Below, piece after piece: positions 8,212 through 22,083 of a stretch of 64,000 bases of DNA. The notes beneath the pieces are model-generated. The model did not search any database and was not told the origin of the DNA. It saw only the letters and a program-made list of their open reading frames with translations. The DNA comes from Citrobacter arsenatis (GTDB lineage Bacteria > Pseudomonadota > Gammaproteobacteria > Enterobacterales > Enterobacteriaceae): contig NZ_CP037864.1 in the NCBI RefSeq assembly GCF_004353845.1, positions 124,001-188,000 on the forward strand. The letters run 5' to 3'. How positions within the stretch are numbered: the stretch's first letter is position 1; the number at the start of each line of letters is the position of its first letter. The translations under genes were made by a program, and so were the position numbers.

Positions 8212-9375
8212 TTAAACTCGCTCAAATACCGTCGCGATGCCCTGGCCTAACCCGATACACATCGTCGCCAGGCCAAACTGTACGTCTTTGCGTTCCATCA
8301 GGTTGAGCAGGGTGGTGCTGATACGTGCCCCGGAACAGCCCAGCGGGTGACCCAAAGCGATCGCCCCACCGTTGAGGTTGATCTTTTCGTCGATCTGCTC
8401 CATCAGCCCCAGATCTTTAATGCACGGCAGGATCTGGGCGGCAAAGGCTTCGTTCATCTCAAACAAACCGATGTCGCTGGTGGAGAGTCCCGCTTTTTTC
8501 AGCGCCAGTTTTGAGGCCGGAACCGGACCGTAACCCATGATTGACGGGTCGCAACCCACAACAGCCATCGAACGAATACGGGCACGCGGCGTCAGACCCA
8601 GCTCACGGGCGCGGCTTTCGCTCATGACCAGCATCGCCGCTGCACCGTCGGAGAGTGCAGAGGAGGTGCCTGCAGTGACCGTTCCGTTAACCGGATCGAA
8701 CGCCGGGCGCAGGGTGGAGAGCGCTTCAACGGTTGTCTCAGGGCGGATAACCTCATCGTAGTTAAACTGCTTCAGCACGCCGTCGGCATCATGACCGCCG
8801 GTCGGAATGATTTCGTTTTTAAACGCGCCAGACTGCGTTGCAGCCCAGGCTCGGGCGTGTGAACGCGCGGCGAAGGCATCCTGCATTTCACGGCTGATAC
8901 CGTGCATACGGGAGAGCATTTCCGCAGTCAGACCCATCATACCCGCAGCTTTTGCTACGTTACGGCTCATGCCCGGGTGGAAATCAACGCCGTGGCTCAT
9001 TGGTACATGGCCCATATGCTCCACGCCGCCAATCAGGCACGCCTGAGCATCGCCGGTCATGATCATGCGTGCCGCATCATGCAACGCCTGCATGGACGAA
9101 CCGCACAGGCGGTTGACCGTAACGGCCGGAACGGAGTGCGGAACTTCAGCCAGCAGCGCGGCGTTACGGGCGATGTTGAAACCCTGCTCCAGCGTTTGCT
9201 GCACACAGCCCCAGTAAATATCATCAAGCGCGGCTGGCTCCAGCGCCGGATTACGCGCCAGCAGGCTACGCATTAAATGTGCGGAGAGATCTTCTGCCCG
9301 CACGTTACGAAACGCGCCCCCTTTCGAACGGCCCATCGGGGTACGGATCGCATCAACAATTACAACCTGTTCCAT
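8212..9375 (-). CDS. fadA: 3-ketoacyl-CoA thiolase FadA
   Basis: A 387-residue thiolase, the beta subunit of the aerobic fatty-acid oxidation complex. It cleaves 3-ketoacyl-CoA to acetyl-CoA and shortened acyl-CoA. Motifs seen: RLCGSSMQALHDAAR with the acyl-accepting Cys91, GGAIALGHPLGCSGAR with the catalytic His, and the C-terminal CIGLGQG with the second Cys. It lies 9 bases downstream of fadB in the same operon, which is under the FadR site at 11600-11616. Confidence 0.98.
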   Translation of the reverse strand: MEQVVIVDAIRTPMGRSKGGAFRNVRAEDLSAHLMRSLLARNPALEPAALDDIYWGCVQQTLEQGFNIARNAALLAEVPHSVPAVTVNRLCGSSMQALHDAARMIMTGDAQACLIGGVEHMGHVPMSHGVDFHPGMSRNVAKAAGMMGLTAEMLSRMHGISREMQDAFAARSHARAWAATQSGAFKNEIIPTGGHDADGVLKQFNYDEVIRPETTVEALSTLRPAFDPVNGTVTAGTSSALSDGAAAMLVMSESRARELGLTPRARIRSMAVVGCDPSIMGYGPVPASKLALKKAGLSTSDIGLFEMNEAFAAQILPCIKDLGLMEQIDEKINLNGGAIALGHPLGCSGARISTTLLNLMERKDVQFGLATMCIGLGQGIATVFERV

Positions 9376-9384
9376 TGTGACTCC

Positions 9385-11574
9385 TTAAGCCGTTTTCAGG
9401 CTGCCAACCGGGCGGGCAGGCTCAACCTGGGGATAATACGGTTCGTTATGGCGCGCTTTGTCACGCAGACCGGCCGGAACTTCATACAGCGGGCCAAGGT
9501 GCTGATACTGCTGAGCCATATCGAGATACTTCGCGCTGCCGAGCGTATCCAGCCAGCGGAACGCGCCGCCGTGGAACGGAGGGAAACCCAGGCCATACAC
9601 CAGCGCCATATCGGCTTCTGCCGGGCTGGCGATAATGCCTTCTTCCAGACAACGCACTACTTCGTTGACCATTGGGATCATCATGCGGGCGATAATCTCT
9701 TCATCGCTGAAGTCGCGTTTCGGCTGACTGACCTCAGCCAGCAGACCGTCAACGGTGGCATCTTCTTCTTTCTTCGGCTTGCCCTTGTTGTCTTCTTTAT
9801 AGCGCCAGAATCCGAGGCCATTTTTCTGTCCGAAACGGTTAGCATCAAACAGTGCGTCTATCGCATCGCGATAATCTTTCTGCATACGCTGAGGGAAGCC
9901 TGCGGACATCACCGCCTGAGCGTGATGCGCGGTATCAATCCCCACCACGTCCAGCAGATAAGCCGGGCCCATCGGCCAGCCAAACTGTTTTTCCATTACT
10001 TTGTCGACTTTGCGGAAATCCGCGCCGTCGCGCAGCAACTGGCTGAAACCGGCAAAATAGGGGAACAGTACACGGTTAACGAAGAAACCGGGGCAGTCAT
10101 TAACCACAATCGGCGTTTTGCCCATCTGGCTTGCCCAGGCGACTACCTTAGCGATGGTTTCATCCGAGCTTTTCTCGCCGCGAATGATCTCAACCAGCGG
10201 CATACGGTGTACCGGGTTAAAGAAGTGCATCCCACAGAAGTTTTCCGGGCGCTTAAGCGCGCTGGCCAGCTCGTTGATAGGGATGGTGGAAGTATTCGAC
10301 GCCAGTACGGTGTCCGGGCGTACCTGATCTTCGGTTTCCGCCAGTACCGCTTTTTTCACTTTTGGGTTTTCCACGACCGCTTCAACCACCACGTCCACAC
10401 GCTCAAAACCGCTATAGTCGAGAGTTGGATGAATAGTGGAAATCACGCCCGCCATTTTCAACCCGTCAATTTTGCCGCGCTCAAGCTGTTTGTTCAGCAG
10501 CTTGGCCGCTTCGGTCATGCCCAGCGTTAATGATTTGTCGTTGATATCTTTCATGACAACTGGCACGCCTTTCCAGGCTGACTGGTAAGCAATGCCGCCG
10601 CCCATAATGCCTGCCCCCAGCACTGCCGCTTGCTTTGGTGCTTCAATATTTTTGGTGAGCTTTTTGGCTTTGGCTTTCACGAACTGATCGTTAAGGAAGA
10701 TGCCAACCAGCGCGCGGGCTTCACTGGTGTGCGCCAGTGGAACAAAGCTTTTATTTTCCAAATTCAGCGCTTCTTCACGAGCAAAACGGGCCGCTGCTTC
10801 AATGGTTTTTACCGCGGTGATCGGTGCGGGGTAATGTTTACCCGCCGTCTGCGCTACCATGCCTTTGGCGATGGTAAAGCTCATAGCCGCTTCAATTTTA
10901 CTGAGTTTCAACGGCTCCAGCTTCGGCTGGCGTTTGGCTTTCCAGTCGAGGTCGCCGTTAATCGCCTGACGTAATACCGCGATCGCGCCATCAAGCAGTT
11001 TGTCTTGTTTCACTACGCCATCGACCAGACCGATTTTTAGTGCCTGCTCAGCACCAACATCTTTACCTGCAGCAATAATTTCCAGCGCACTGTCCGCACC
11101 CAGCATGCGTGGCATACGCACGGAACCGCCAAAGCCCGGCATAATGCCCAGCTTAGTTTCTGGCAGGCCGATGCGCAGGTCCGGCGTTGCCAGACGATAA
11201 TCGGTCGCCAAAACACACTCGCAACCACCGCCCAGAGCATAACCGTTTACCGCTGAGAGAGTCGGAACAGGGAGATCTTCCAGGCGATTAAAGACGCTGT
11301 TGGCAAAATGCAGCCACTGGCTCAGTTGCTCTTCAGGCACGAGGAACAGTGAAAGGAATTCAGTGATATCGGCACCAACAATAAAGGCTGCTTTGTTAGA
11401 ACGCAGCAGCAGCCCTTTTAAATTCGGTTGTTTTTCCAGCACATCAAGCGCATGGCCCAGGCTGGCAACGGTGGCCGTGTCGAGTTTATTGACCGAGCCT
11501 GGGGCATCGAACACCAGTTCGGCGATGCCATCTTCCAGCCAGTCGAGGTACAGGGTGTCGCCTTTGTAAAGCAT
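9385..11574 (-). CDS. fadB: Fatty-acid oxidation complex alpha subunit FadB
   Basis: A 729-residue multifunctional enzyme, exactly the K-12 length. The N-terminal crotonase domain (enoyl-CoA hydratase/isomerase) shows VNGYALGGGCEC and LPETKLGIMPGFGG with the two catalytic Glu residues. The NAD-binding GAGIMGGGIAYQSA (~residue 320) begins the 3-hydroxyacyl-CoA dehydrogenase part, with HFFNPVHRMPLVE carrying the catalytic His. The start at 11574 (MLYKGDTLYLDWLEDG) follows a CAGGAG site. An in-frame extension upstream passes through the FadR operator and is not coding. It forms a heterotetramer with FadA. Confidence 0.98.
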   Translation of the reverse strand: MLYKGDTLYLDWLEDGIAELVFDAPGSVNKLDTATVASLGHALDVLEKQPNLKGLLLRSNKAAFIVGADITEFLSLFLVPEEQLSQWLHFANSVFNRLEDLPVPTLSAVNGYALGGGCECVLATDYRLATPDLRIGLPETKLGIMPGFGGSVRMPRMLGADSALEIIAAGKDVGAEQALKIGLVDGVVKQDKLLDGAIAVLRQAINGDLDWKAKRQPKLEPLKLSKIEAAMSFTIAKGMVAQTAGKHYPAPITAVKTIEAAARFAREEALNLENKSFVPLAHTSEARALVGIFLNDQFVKAKAKKLTKNIEAPKQAAVLGAGIMGGGIAYQSAWKGVPVVMKDINDKSLTLGMTEAAKLLNKQLERGKIDGLKMAGVISTIHPTLDYSGFERVDVVVEAVVENPKVKKAVLAETEDQVRPDTVLASNTSTIPINELASALKRPENFCGMHFFNPVHRMPLVEIIRGEKSSDETIAKVVAWASQMGKTPIVVNDCPGFFVNRVLFPYFAGFSQLLRDGADFRKVDKVMEKQFGWPMGPAYLLDVVGIDTAHHAQAVMSAGFPQRMQKDYRDAIDALFDANRFGQKNGLGFWRYKEDNKGKPKKEEDATVDGLLAEVSQPKRDFSDEEIIARMMIPMVNEVVRCLEEGIIASPAEADMALVYGLGFPPFHGGAFRWLDTLGSAKYLDMAQQYQHLGPLYEVPAGLRDKARHNEPYYPQVEPARPVGSLKTA

Positions 11575-11599
11575 GTCAGTCTCCTGAATCCGCAAGGTG

Positions 11600-11616
11600 A
11601 TCTGGTCATACCAGAT
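11600..11616 (-). promoter_or_regulatory. FadR operator upstream of fadBA
   Basis: ATCTGGTCATACCAGAT is a near-perfect palindrome that matches the FadR box of E. coli fadB (ATCTGGTACGACCAGAT as I recall) in both arms. It lies 25 bases before the fadB start codon. FadR represses the operon until long-chain acyl-CoA binds it. Confidence 0.85.
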
Positions 11617-11762
11617 GAATCGAAGTGTGTGTTTTATGTTAATAAAATGCAAATGAATGATTAAAGAAATGACGATTCGATCACGCTCGGCAGAAATCAC
11701 GCACTCGCAAAGCGATGTGCTAAGATGCGGAGACTTGAGGTAAAAAAACAGAAGGATAGAAA

Positions 11763-13094
11763 ATGGAATCGCTGGCCGCACTCTATAAAAATCATATCGT
11801 TACCTTACAAGAACGGACGCGCGACGCGCTGGAACGCTTCAAGCTGGATGCGTTACTTATTCACTCAGGCGAACTTGTTAACGTCTTTCTCGACGATCAT
11901 CCGTACCCGTTTAAGGTCAATCCGCAATTCAAAGCTTGGGTGCCTGTAACGCAGGTTCCTAACTGCTGGTTGCTGGTGGATGGTGTGAACAAGCCGAAAC
12001 TGTGGTTCTACCTGCCGGTCGATTACTGGCACAACGTTGAGCCGCTGCCGACCTCCTTCTGGACGGAAGAAATTGAGATCATCGCGCTGCCAAAAGCGGA
12101 TGGTATCGGTAGCCAACTGCCTGCTGCTCGCGGCAATATCGGTTACATCGGACCGGTTCCGGAACGCGCGCTGCAACTGGACATCGCGGCCAGCAACATC
12201 AACCCAAAAGGGGTGATCGACTACCTGCATTATTACCGTGCTTATAAAACGGATTACGAACTGGCCTGTATGCGCGAAGCGCAGAAAATGGCGGTGAATG
12301 GGCACCGTGCCGCAGAAGAAGCGTTTCGTTCCGGGATGAGCGAGTTTGACATCAACCTCGCTTACCTGACTGCGACCGGCCACCGCGATACCGACGTGCC
12401 GTACAGCAACATCGTGGCGCTTAACGAGCATGCTTCGGTTCTTCATTACACCAAACTGGATCATCAGGCGCCGTCTGAAATCCGCAGCTTCCTGCTGGAC
12501 GCTGGTGCGGAATACAACGGCTATGCGGCAGACCTGACGCGTACCTGGTCGGCGAAAAGCGACAACGACTATGCGCATCTGGTGAAAGACGTTAACGACG
12601 AAGAGCTGGCGCTGATTGCCACCATGAAAGCGGGCACCAGCTACGTGGATTATCACATTCAGTTCCATCAGCGTATCGCGAAGCTGCTGCGTAAGCATCA
12701 AATCATCACCGATATGAGTGAAGAGGCGATGGTGGAAAACGATCTTACCGGGCCGTTTATGCCGCACGGCATTGGTCACCCGCTGGGCCTGCAGGTACAC
12801 GATGTCGCCGGCTTTATGCAGGACGACAGCGGTACCCATCTGGCCGCGCCGTCGAAGTATCCTTACCTGCGTTGCACCCGCGTACTGCAACCGGGCATGG
12901 TTCTGACCATCGAACCGGGTATTTACTTCATTGAATCTCTGCTGGCGCCGTGGCGTGAAGGGCAGTTCAGCAAACACTTCAACTGGCAGAAAATTGAAGC
13001 CCTGAAACCGTTCGGTGGTATTCGTATTGAAGACAACGTGGTGGTCCACGAAAACAATATCGAAAACATGACGCGGGATCTGAAACTGGCGTAA
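11763..13094 (+). CDS. pepQ: Xaa-Pro dipeptidase PepQ
   Basis: A 443-residue pita-bread-fold metallopeptidase that hydrolyses dipeptides with C-terminal proline. Manganese-ligand motifs are visible in order: LDAGAEYNGYAADLTRT (two Asp), PHGIGHPLGLQVHD (His), LTIEPGIYF (Glu) and GGIRIEDNVVV (Glu). The length equals E. coli PepQ. AGGATAGAAA precedes the ATG. It is divergent from fadB, with a 188-base shared upstream region, and its stop overlaps the yigZ start by one base (TAATG). Confidence 0.97.
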   Translation: MESLAALYKNHIVTLQERTRDALERFKLDALLIHSGELVNVFLDDHPYPFKVNPQFKAWVPVTQVPNCWLLVDGVNKPKLWFYLPVDYWHNVEPLPTSFWTEEIEIIALPKADGIGSQLPAARGNIGYIGPVPERALQLDIAASNINPKGVIDYLHYYRAYKTDYELACMREAQKMAVNGHRAAEEAFRSGMSEFDINLAYLTATGHRDTDVPYSNIVALNEHASVLHYTKLDHQAPSEIRSFLLDAGAEYNGYAADLTRTWSAKSDNDYAHLVKDVNDEELALIATMKAGTSYVDYHIQFHQRIAKLLRKHQIITDMSEEAMVENDLTGPFMPHGIGHPLGLQVHDVAGFMQDDSGTHLAAPSKYPYLRCTRVLQPGMVLTIEPGIYFIESLLAPWREGQFSKHFNWQKIEALKPFGGIRIEDNVVVHENNIENMTRDLKLA

Positions 13095-13708
13095 TGGACA
13101 GTTGGTTAATCCCTGCGGCGCCGGTTAGCGTCGTCGAAGAGATCAAAAAAAGCCGCTTCATTACGCTGCTTGCCCATACGGACGGCGTAGAAGCGGCAAA
13201 GGCGTTTGTTGAGTCAGTCAAAGCGGAACACCCGGATGCTCGTCACCATTGTGTGGCATGGGTGGCGGGTGCGCCTAATGACTCGCAGCAACTGGGATTT
13301 TCAGACGATGGCGAACCGGCGGGTACGGCAGGCAAACCGATGCTCGCACAGCTGATGGGGAGCGGCGTTGGTGAGATTACCGCGGTGGTGGTGCGTTACT
13401 ACGGCGGTATCCTTCTCGGTACGGGTGGGCTGGTAAAAGCCTACGGTGGCGGTGTGAATCAGGCGTTGCGCCAGTTAACGACACAGCGCAAGACGCCATT
13501 AACCGAATATACTTTGCAGTGTGAGTACGGTCAGTTGGCAGGCATTGAAGCTTTGCTGGGGCAGTTTGACGGTAAAGTCGTTGCCAGTGATTACCAGGCT
13601 TTTGTTCGGCTCAGGGTGGCGCTTCCTTATGCCAAAGTGGATGAATTCTCGGCAAAACTGGCGGATTTTAGTCGTGGTTCATTGCAATTGTTAGCGATTG
13701 AAGAATAA
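13094..13708 (+). CDS. yigZ: YigZ, UPF0029/IMPACT family protein
   Basis: A 204-residue protein with the N-terminal Impact domain (KSRFITLLAHTDGVEAAKAF; DDGEPAGTAGKPML; VVRYYGGILLGTGGLVKAYGG) and a C-terminal DUF1949 ferredoxin-like domain. The biochemical role of the bacterial family is uncertain; eukaryotic IMPACT proteins affect translational control. The start codon overlaps the last base of the pepQ stop, indicating coupling. trkH follows 38 bases later. Confidence 0.93.
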   Translation: MDSWLIPAAPVSVVEEIKKSRFITLLAHTDGVEAAKAFVESVKAEHPDARHHCVAWVAGAPNDSQQLGFSDDGEPAGTAGKPMLAQLMGSGVGEITAVVVRYYGGILLGTGGLVKAYGGGVNQALRQLTTQRKTPLTEYTLQCEYGQLAGIEALLGQFDGKVVASDYQAFVRLRVALPYAKVDEFSAKLADFSRGSLQLLAIEE

Positions 13709-13746
13709 TCCCCACCTCATTTTAAAGAACTAAGGAAGCGGCAGAG

Positions 13747-15198
13747 ATGCATTTTCGCGCCATCACCCGAATCGTTGGACTACTGGTCATCTTATTCTCG
13801 GGAACAATGATTATCCCCGGACTGGTAGCGCTCATCTACCGCGATGGGGCAGGGCGTGCATTTACCCAAACTTTCTTCGTTGCTCTGGCGATCGGCTCCA
13901 TGCTGTGGTGGCCAAACCGTAAAGAAAAGGGCGAGCTGAAGTCGCGCGAAGGGTTTCTGATTGTCGTCTTGTTCTGGACCGTGTTGGGCAGCGTGGGTGC
14001 GCTACCGTTCATCTTTGCGGAAAGCCCTAACCTGACGATAACCGACGCTTTTTTTGAATCCTTTTCCGGTTTAACCACCACCGGTGCGACAACGCTGGTG
14101 GGGCTGGATTCATTACCACACGCGATTCTCTTTTATCGTCAGATGCTGCAATGGTTCGGCGGGATGGGGATCATCGTGCTGGCGGTGGCTATTCTACCTA
14201 TTCTTGGCGTAGGTGGCATGCAGCTCTATCGAGCAGAAATGCCCGGACCGTTGAAAGACAATAAGATGCGCCCGCGTATTGCCGAAACGGCGAAAACGCT
14301 TTGGCTTATCTATGTATTACTGACGGTGGCGTGCGCGCTGGCGCTATGGTTTGCCGGGATGCCTGCTTTTGACGCTATTGGGCATAGCTTTGCAACGATT
14401 GCCATCGGCGGCTTTTCCACACACGATGCCAGCGTGGGGTATTTCGATAGTCCCACGATTAACACCATTATTGCTATCTTCTTGCTGATCTCTGGTTGTA
14501 ACTATGGTCTGCACTTCTCTTTATTAAGTGGACGCAGTTTGAAGGTCTACTGGCGCGATCCGGAATTCCGCATGTTTATCGGCGTGCAGCTGACGCTGGT
14601 GGTTGTCTGTACGCTGGTGCTATGGATACACAATACCTATGGATCGGCGCTCACGACGATCAACCAGGCCTTTTTCCAGGTGGTGTCAATGGCGACGACC
14701 GCCGGATTTACCACGGACAGTATTGCCCGTTGGCCGCTGTTCCTTCCGGTGCTGTTGCTGTGTTCTGCTTTTATCGGCGGCTGTGCCGGGTCGACGGGTG
14801 GTGGCTTGAAGGTGATTCGTATCCTGTTGCTGTTTAAACAGGGTAACCGCGAATTGAAACGACTGGTCCACCCGAATGCGGTTTACAGTATCAAACTGGG
14901 TAACCGTGCGTTGCCGGAGCGAATTCTTGAAGCCGTGTGGGGATTTTTCTCCGCCTATGCGCTGGTCTTTATTATCAGTATGCTGGCGATTATTGCGACC
15001 GGTGTTGATGACTTCTCCGCGTTTGCCTCCGTTGTGGCGACGCTGAATAACCTGGGGCCAGGGCTGGGCGTTGTCGCAGACAACTTTGCCAGCATGAACC
15101 CCGTGGCGAAGTGGATCCTGATTGCCAATATGCTGTTTGGTCGTCTGGAGGTCTTTACTCTGCTGGTGCTCTTTACCCCTACCTTCTGGCGTGAATAA
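13747..15198 (+). CDS. trkH: Trk system potassium uptake protein TrkH
   Basis: A 483-residue integral membrane protein of the SKT superfamily with four M1-P-M2-like repeats. Pore-loop segments such as SGLTTTGATTL, GGFSTHDAS, TTAGFTTDS and NNLGPGLG carry the single selectivity-filter glycines. With the cytosolic TrkA ring it takes up K+. It is the same length as K-12 TrkH. hemG begins 11 bases after its stop, the standard trkH-hemG pair. Confidence 0.97.
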   Translation: MHFRAITRIVGLLVILFSGTMIIPGLVALIYRDGAGRAFTQTFFVALAIGSMLWWPNRKEKGELKSREGFLIVVLFWTVLGSVGALPFIFAESPNLTITDAFFESFSGLTTTGATTLVGLDSLPHAILFYRQMLQWFGGMGIIVLAVAILPILGVGGMQLYRAEMPGPLKDNKMRPRIAETAKTLWLIYVLLTVACALALWFAGMPAFDAIGHSFATIAIGGFSTHDASVGYFDSPTINTIIAIFLLISGCNYGLHFSLLSGRSLKVYWRDPEFRMFIGVQLTLVVVCTLVLWIHNTYGSALTTINQAFFQVVSMATTAGFTTDSIARWPLFLPVLLLCSAFIGGCAGSTGGGLKVIRILLLFKQGNRELKRLVHPNAVYSIKLGNRALPERILEAVWGFFSAYALVFIISMLAIIATGVDDFSAFASVVATLNNLGPGLGVVADNFASMNPVAKWILIANMLFGRLEVFTLLVLFTPTFWRE

Positions 15199-15209
15199 TG
15201 GAGTAACAC

Positions 15210-15755
15210 GTGAAAACACTGATTCTTTTTTCTTCCCGGGACGGACAAACGCGTGAAATCGCCGAGTATCTTGCTTCTGAACTCAAAGAGCTGGGTGTTT
15301 GGGCGGATGTCGTTAATTTGCATCGTACCGCGGAGCCTGACTGGCAAAATTATGACAGCGTGGTGATTGGCGCTTCGATTCGCTATGGCCATTATCATGC
15401 TGCATTTCAGGAATTTGTGAAAAAGCATGCCACGCGCCTGAATGCGATGCCGAGTGCGTTCTACTCCGTTAACCTGGTTGCGCGTAAGCCGGAGAAACGT
15501 ACGCCGCAAACCAACAGCTATGCGCGTAAATTCCTGATGAGTTCGCCGTGGCGGCCAGACCGCAGCGCAGTGATTGCTGGCGCTTTGCTGTATCCCCGCT
15601 ATCGCTGGTATGACCGCGTGATGATCCAATTGATAATGAAGATGTCTGGCGGGGAAACGGATACGAATAAAGAAGTGGTGTATACCGATTGGGAGCAGGT
15701 CGCGGGTTTCGCGCGGGAAATTGCCCAATTAACCCACAAAACGTTGGCAAAATAA
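15210..15755 (+). CDS. hemG: Menaquinone-dependent protoporphyrinogen IX dehydrogenase HemG
   Basis: A 181-residue long-chain flavodoxin-fold protein beginning with the FMN phosphate loop LILFSSRDGQTREIAEYL. It oxidises protoporphyrinogen IX to protoporphyrin IX, passing electrons to quinones at the inner membrane. It starts at GTG with an ATGGAG site upstream. It is the last gene before the rRNA operon promoters. Confidence 0.96.
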   Translation: MKTLILFSSRDGQTREIAEYLASELKELGVWADVVNLHRTAEPDWQNYDSVVIGASIRYGHYHAAFQEFVKKHATRLNAMPSAFYSVNLVARKPEKRTPQTNSYARKFLMSSPWRPDRSAVIAGALLYPRYRWYDRVMIQLIMKMSGGETDTNKEVVYTDWEQVAGFAREIAQLTHKTLAK

Positions 15756-15804
15756 GCGTAAAGAATAAAAAGTACGCACTTGGAAGATTATTTTAAATTT
15801 CCCC

Positions 15805-15951
15805 TTGTCAGCCTGAAATAACTCCCTATAATGCGCCTCCACTGACACGGAACAACGGATTACACGCCGCCGGGTCAGCGGGGTTCCACTGAGAATCTCG
15901 TAGAGAAAAGCAAAAATAAATGCTTGACTCTGAATGAGGAAAACGTAATAT
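15805..15951 (+). promoter_or_regulatory. Tandem rRNA promoters P1 and P2
   Basis: P1: -35 TTGTCA (15805-15810) and -10 TATAAT (15827-15832) with 16-base spacing, followed by the GC-rich discriminator GCGCCTCC typical of stringently controlled rRNA promoters. P2: -35 TTGACT (15924-15929) and -10 TAATAT (15946-15951), again 16 bases apart. The A/T-rich stretch before P1 (15760-15800) fits an UP element and Fis region. Confidence 0.85.
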
Positions 15952-15989
15952 ACGGGACCTCGCGACAGAGCGCTAAAGCGCGTCGCAAC

Positions 15990-16001
15990 TGCTCTTTAAC
16001 A
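15990..16001 (+). promoter_or_regulatory. rRNA antitermination boxA (leader)
   Basis: TGCTCTTTAACA is the enterobacterial boxA in the 16S leader, recognised by NusB-NusE. A second boxA-like TGCTCTTTAAAA lies in the spacer at 18071-18082 before 23S. Confidence 0.85.
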
Positions 16002-16131
16002 ATTTATCAGACAATCTGTGTGGGCACTCGAAGATACGGATTCTTAACGTCGCAAGACGAAAAATGAATACCAAGTCTCTGAGTGAACATACGTAATTCA
16101 TTACGAAGTTTAATTCACGAGCATCAAACTT

Positions 16132-17671
<1,540 letters not shown>

Positions 17672-17742
17672 CCTTAAAGAAACGTTCTTTGTAGTGCTCA
17701 CACAGATTGTCTGATGAAAATTAGCAGTAAGAAAATCTCTGC

Positions 17743-17819
<77 letters not shown>

Positions 17820-17927
17820 AATTCGCCTCCGTGCTGTGTTACGGCGATGCTCGCATACTTCAGTATGCTTCGCACCACCGCGCCTTGCCCGGAAACGAAT
17901 TAGGGTACAGAGATTAGCATTTACGAT

Positions 17928-18003
17928 GGGGTTATAGCTCAGCTGGGAGAGCGCCTGCCTTGCACGCAGGAGGTCTGCGGTTCGATCCCGCATAGCTCCA
18001 CCA
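17928..18003 (+). tRNA. alaT: tRNA-Ala (TGC anticodon)
   Basis: A 76-base cloverleaf starting GGGGTTATAGCTCAGCTGGG and ending TAGCTCCACCA. The anticodon loop CTTGCAC gives TGC. It is second in the 16S-23S spacer, 108 bases after tRNA-Ile. Confidence 0.99.
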
Positions 18004-18217
18004 TCCTTTACTTACTGCAACAACACAAGAAAACTTCAGAGTGTACCTGAAAAGGTTCACTGCGAAGTTTTGCTCTTTAAAAATCTGGATCAAGCTGAAA
18101 ATTGAAACGACACACTGTTTCATTTCTCCGTAAACAAGAAATGAAAAATGGTGTGTTCGAGTCTCTCAAATTTTTGCAAGTCGATGATGAATCGAAAGAA
18201 ACATCTTCGGGTTGTGA

Positions 18218-21124
<2,907 letters not shown>

Positions 21125-21219
21125 ACAACGCCGAAGATGTTTTGGCGAAAGAGACGCAAGATTCAGCTTGATTACAGATTAAATCGACAGACCAAAAAGG
21201 TGTGTTGATAAACAGAATT

Positions 21220-21339
21220 TGCCTGGCGGCTGTAGCGCGGTGGTCCCACCTGACCCCATGCCGAACTCAGAAGTGAAACGCCGTAGCGCCGATGGTAGTG
21301 TGGGGTCTCCCCATGCGAGAGTAGGGAACTGCCAGGCAT
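21220..21339 (+). rRNA. rrf: 5S ribosomal RNA
   Basis: 120 bases from TGCCTGGCGGCTGTAGC to CTGCCAGGCAT. The terminal helix TGCCTGGC / GCCAGGCA closes correctly. A 95-base spacer separates it from 23S. It is a single copy, with no extra tRNA downstream. Confidence 0.99.
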
Positions 21340-21352
21340 CAAATAAAAGCGA

Positions 21353-21384
21353 AAGGCTCAGTCGAAAGACTGGGCCTTTTGTTT
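21353..21384 (+). terminator. rRNA operon terminator T1
   Basis: AAAGGCTCAGTCGAAAGACTGGGCCTTT forms a strong hairpin followed by TTGTTTT, the classic rrn T1 sequence, 14 bases after 5S. Confidence 0.95.
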
Positions 21385-21420
21385 TATCTGTGGTCTGTCG
21401 GTGAGCGCTCTCCTGTGAAG

Positions 21421-21448
21421 AAGCCCATCCTGCCGGATGGGCTTTTTT
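21421..21448 (+). terminator. rRNA operon terminator T2
   Basis: AAGCCCATCC-TGCC-GGATGGGCTTTTTT is a second perfect intrinsic terminator 37 bases after T1, giving the usual tandem rrn stop. Confidence 0.95.
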
Positions 21449-21469
21449 GCGTCTGTGCGGGGTGAACAC

Positions 21470-21546
21470 TGCCGGAAGCGGCGTGCGGCCTTATCCGGCC
21501 AACAACGGCACCACCAGGTAGGCCTGATAAGCGCAGCGCATCAGGC
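21470..21546. repeat. REP-type repeats after the rRNA operon
   Basis: TGCCGGAAGCGGCGTGCGGCCTTATCCGGCC and TAGGCCTGATAAGCGC...GCGCATCAGGCA are two diverged REP motifs. They lie between the rRNA terminators and the convergent end of mobB. Confidence 0.75.
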
Positions 21547-21564
21547 AAGCAGGTAATACCACTG

Positions 21565-22083
21565 TTACTGTCTTACCCATTGCGTAACAAAATCAGCAAG
21601 TTTCTGTATATCGTTGATATCTAACAATGGAACATCCACCGTCAGCGGAACATCACTGGCAACCGCGATAACATATTCGTCCATCGCCAACGCCTCAGGG
21701 CTATGCCCACAGCCCTCGCGAAAAAGTAGGATCTTAGCGACAGGTTCATGCTTAAATCCCTCAACCAACACCATATCCAATGTTGAAGCATCCATCCGGC
21801 TTACCAGATACGCTAAATCCAGTTCAGGCTCTTCCGGTGTTTCTACCATTAACGCCCAACGTTGCTGGCTGGCGACCAGCGTTTGTGTTGCACCGGCTTT
21901 GCGTAACTCATAGCTATCTTTGCCGGGCGTATCGACATCCATATTGTGATGGGTATGCTTAATCAATCCGGGACGAATACCTCTGGCACGCAGCTCCGGG
22001 ATCAATTTTTTGAGCAGCGTGGTTTTCCCCGTTCCGCTCCATGCTGCAATAGCGAGTAAGGGGATCATGATTTGTCCTGCCAT
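21565..22083 (-). CDS. mobB: Molybdopterin-guanine dinucleotide biosynthesis adapter MobB
   Basis: A 172-residue P-loop GTPase (IAAWSGTGKTTLLKKLIPEL is the Walker A region). MobB binds MobA and GTP and aids attachment of GMP to molybdopterin; it is not essential. LVEGFKHEPVAKI is the family Walker B-like region. The start overlaps the mobA end by 19 bases, so the two are one operon. MGD made here is needed by FdoG encoded later in the window. Confidence 0.95.
   Translation of the reverse strand: MAGQIMIPLLAIAAWSGTGKTTLLKKLIPELRARGIRPGLIKHTHHNMDVDTPGKDSYELRKAGATQTLVASQQRWALMVETPEEPELDLAYLVSRMDASTLDMVLVEGFKHEPVAKILLFREGCGHSPEALAMDEYVIAVASDVPLTVDVPLLDINDIQKLADFVTQWVRQ

Noticed and set aside
9277..10530. 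417-residue open frame opposite fadB
   Set aside because: Mirror-frame shadow of fadB; no recognisable domain and no start signals.
11865..13049. 394-residue open frame opposite pepQ
   Set aside because: Antisense to the conserved dipeptidase; a codon-bias shadow.
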